From Liquidambar formosana (taxonomy: Eukaryota > Streptophyta > Magnoliopsida > Saxifragales > Altingiaceae): a stretch of 64,000 nt of DNA. The position numbers were made by a program, and so were the translations under genes. Within the stretch, counting starts at the first letter, position 1. Each line of letters opens with the position of its first letter. The notes beneath the pieces were generated by a model. It was not told where the DNA came from, ran no database searches, and saw only the letters and a list, made by a program, of their open reading frames with translations. Shown here in pieces: positions 61,456 to 64,000 of the stretch. The stretch spans positions 20,025,133 through 20,089,132 of the forward strand of contig CM077833.1 in the NCBI GenBank assembly GCA_039720395.1, read 5' to 3'.

Positions 61456-62719
61456 AACTACTTCCCAACCCTTTAATTAAGAAAATAACAACAATCTTCC
61501 ACCGAAGAAACAATGAAATCCGAAAGACCCAGTGACTGCAAATCAGTTTATCGCCGAGAACAAAAATGGGATTTGATTCCAAATAGAATTTTAGGCAAGG
61601 GGTTTGCTTATGTTCAGCTAATCCTGCGCATATAGCAGGGAACGAAGAAAAGATTGGATCCCATGGACAGAAAGGAAGGAATATTGCTAAAGAATATTAA
61701 GGGGTGTTCGATTATGAGGAGGGAATTACAGAATTACTCTACAGTACAAGTTCAAGGAGACGACTTTACGGTACACATCAACAGAGAGACTCAACCACCA
61801 CCGCATGCTGTTTTTCCCTTCAAAATGATAGCCACAACTTTGCCTTTTTTGACTGTGCCTATTCAAGGATTCCTGCAGAGGAAGAAAAAAATGGAGAAAA
61901 TGTAAGCAAGATTGGTATATTTTCAGCTAAGAAAATGATTTTTTTTTCCCCCCCTAAACAGTCATCAGAAATAGAGTGCTCCGAGGTACAGAAGCGTGAG
62001 ATTATAAGTCAAATCAATAGGAAATTTCAAATAAAAAATGCAGAAAAGAAAAAATGATGCATGAGCTTTTACAACCTTGAAATCTCAACAGAAACAAAGT
62101 AAAAATTGTGCACAAATCGAAAAAATGAAGCATTTCATGAGAAGGATCACTCGAGGCCTTCCCATACATACATCCCATACCCATATATATATTTGTGTAG
62201 GTGTGTGAATATGAGAGAGAAAGAAAGAGAGAGAGAGAAGTTTTTTTGTGAGAGGGATTCTCTTCTCATGTTATTGCTGAAAACAAAACCCCCCAGAGAG
62301 AGAGTTACTGGGATTTTGATAGAAAAATTAGAGGAAAATGAAGAGAATTTTCCAAAGACCCAGAAAGGGAAAAGCAAAATCTTTCAAGCGGAAAAATCAC
62401 AACAAAACAAGGAAGATCGGGGAAAATAAAAACAGAAAAAACAACAAAAACAAAGCAGAAACAGAACAGTGAAGCAGTAACTAGAAAAAAAACAGCAACA
62501 ACTTACAGTGAAGAGTCAAGGAGAGAGAGAACCCAAAAAAATCCTGAGCAAGAAAACACACCCCAGATCCCTTATCCTGAAAACCCCAAAAGCCAAACAG
62601 AGATCAAAGCACAAGCACTCAAAAGGGCGTTTGCAGAGAGAGAGAGAGAGAGAGGGAGAGAGAAAGCGAGTACAGTCAAAGTCGAAACTTGGAGAGTGCA
62701 CGGAAGAGAAGATTATATA
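61456..62719 (-). promoter_or_regulatory. 5' leader and promoter of the SACL gene
   Basis: On the minus strand a TATA-box-like CTATATAATC lies at 62720-62711, followed downstream by a CT-rich stretch (GA repeats on the + strand, 62636-62662 and 62213-62238) typical of plant leaders. That makes a leader of more than 1 kb with at least one intron. Many short frames occur, but only the 53-residue uORF is clearly conserved. Confidence 0.5.
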
Positions 62720-64000
62720 GAGAAGTAATTGACGAAAATATCCCCAGTTGGAAGGTTTCATACGTGTGGGTGTGTTGCAGTGCACGCAAGATATTAGTGT
62801 AGAATGATGAAGCATGGTAGATAACCTTCGTGGGCGTGGCCCGTGGGTGGTTGTATCATGACCTGTGTGGGATCTTGTTGACCGTGCAATTAGGTTCGAA
62901 CTCTAACCACGCTGGCTTATTTTCGTTGGATTTGGACTACGATTCTACGCACGAATCTTTACTCCCCTTCCCCACGGGAATATAATCATGTCACCAGTAT
63001 CGTAATTCCTAAACTACCCTCCTAATTTCATTTAATTTATATTCTCATTCTCAATATATATAGAGCCACATTTAAATATCTTACTCAATAGGGTTTGGAT
63101 CCTATATTTATGTAAGTGAGTTATTACTATTATTTTATTTTTTGGCCAAACGATAGGAGAACACATACTCATGTGGAGTTAAACTAAAATCTCCATAAAC
63201 CTCACATTCCTGCTAAGATGATAAATACCATCAGACCTAATAACCATTGACGGCTATGTAAATGAATTGGGACAATTGAAGTTTAGAAGAGTTATGACAC
63301 ACAGCATTTTTCAAAAATCAAAAACCAAAAAAGAAAATTTGAAAACAAATGCTTAAGTGAGGGTTTAAAAAGAATGTGTCTCTTACACCTAAATTATTAT
63401 CACCAAGTATTATTATTAGAAATGCACCTAATTAAGTAATCACCACTTTATGCAGACTCTTTTTTTTCTTTTTTTCTTTTTTTGGAAAAAAAGGGGGGGG
63501 GGGGGGGGGGGGGTGGGGTTTAACATGTGCAAGGTCTGGTCAGTCGACTATTATAAAAAATTTGAACTCAAATTGCATTCCCATAAAATGTATGAAAGAA
63601 AGAAACCTAAAAAAGGCTGTGTGTGTAGATGTTTGGGCTGGTGAATAGAGCCTATATCAAAGCAATCAGCAAAGAAAAATTGATTGGTCAATTGAGAGGA
63701 AAATTATTGGTATTTTTACTACTCCAATTTTAATGCCACGATTGTTGGCTAAGGTTTTGAAAGTGATAATATCTTATGTATCTTGAAGCAAAGAGATTAA
63801 ACAAGTCGATTGGGTATATTGACAGATGGGTAACAATGTTTTTTTCATTGGGAATCTAGTTGGCATCGAAAGCATGCAAAGTTGATGGCCCAAGTGGTCT
63901 CCATTTTCATATAAGAAGTGCAAGTGAACTCCAAGCTGCTTAATTAATGGATAAATTAGATTACTATGTTACTTTGCTAGAGAAGTTGAAGGAAGTGTCA
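62720..64000. other. intergenic DNA
   Basis: No gene is recognised. A pyrimidine tract followed by A and a G-run of about 24 lies at 63460-63515. A GGTTCGAACTC at 62890-62901 looks like a pol III B box but has no tRNA around it. Confidence 0.4.
63490..63520. repeat. G-homopolymer
   Basis: About 23-24 consecutive G after a run of A, near 63492-63514. Such a tract is prone to sequencing error and can form G-quadruplexes. Confidence 0.8.

Noticed and set aside
62885..62905. GGTTCGAACTC as part of a tRNA gene
   Set aside because: No matching A box or cloverleaf around it.

Overview
The window is plant nuclear DNA, almost certainly from a eudicot. It is AT-rich, its genes carry GT-AG introns and are widely spaced, it is full of plant-type mobile elements, and every recognisable gene has a plant relative. 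No CRISPR array, rRNA or clear tRNA gene was seen.

Six genes can be supported. (1) The last two exons of a DnaJ-type chaperone gene lie at 958-1217 (+). (2) A single-exon P-class pentatricopeptide (PPR) gene lies at 2838-4391 (-). (3) A complete four-exon 14-3-3 gene of the non-epsilon, kappa/lambda-like type spans 19959-23759 (+). (4) A complete six-exon CUTA gene with an organelle-type N-terminal extension spans 25773-31246 (-). (5) A complete six-exon D-type cyclin of the CYCD2/4 group spans 40590-42770 (+). (6) A bHLH gene of the SAC51/SACL family lies at 59745-60848 (-). Its leader carries the family's conserved 53-residue upstream ORF, split over two exons at 61455-61333 and 61129-61091.

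Between the genes lies a layered record of transposition. At 6.2-9 kb and 15.2-16.4 kb there are two related Helitron-linked segments. Between them sits a Helitron interrupted by a 4.9-kb Mutator-like element (MULE, 10209-15075, 9-bp target duplication). That MULE keeps an internally deleted mudrA gene, a ULP1-protease-like fragment on the opposite strand, and a nested hAT element with an 8-bp target duplication. A second MULE with gene-like contents lies at 17232-18668, and its right end has been tandemly duplicated. The first CUTA intron holds a hAT element that still encodes the transposase dimerisation domain. At 45380-53674 a small hAT element has been blown up to 8.3 kb by a MITE, a Helitron and a full-length 7.1-kb L1-type LINE. 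The LINE's ORF1 stop overlaps the ORF2 start as ATGA. Several MITE families, a SINE, tandem duplications and microsatellites fill the rest.

The genes do not form a pathway. Their neighbourhood is ordinary for a plant genome. The strongest functional point is the conserved upstream ORF of the bHLH gene, which in this family is the target of thermospermine-dependent translational control. Most element boundaries rest on target-site duplications and termini read directly from the sequence. Family names and functions rest on recalled protein motifs, without database searches.
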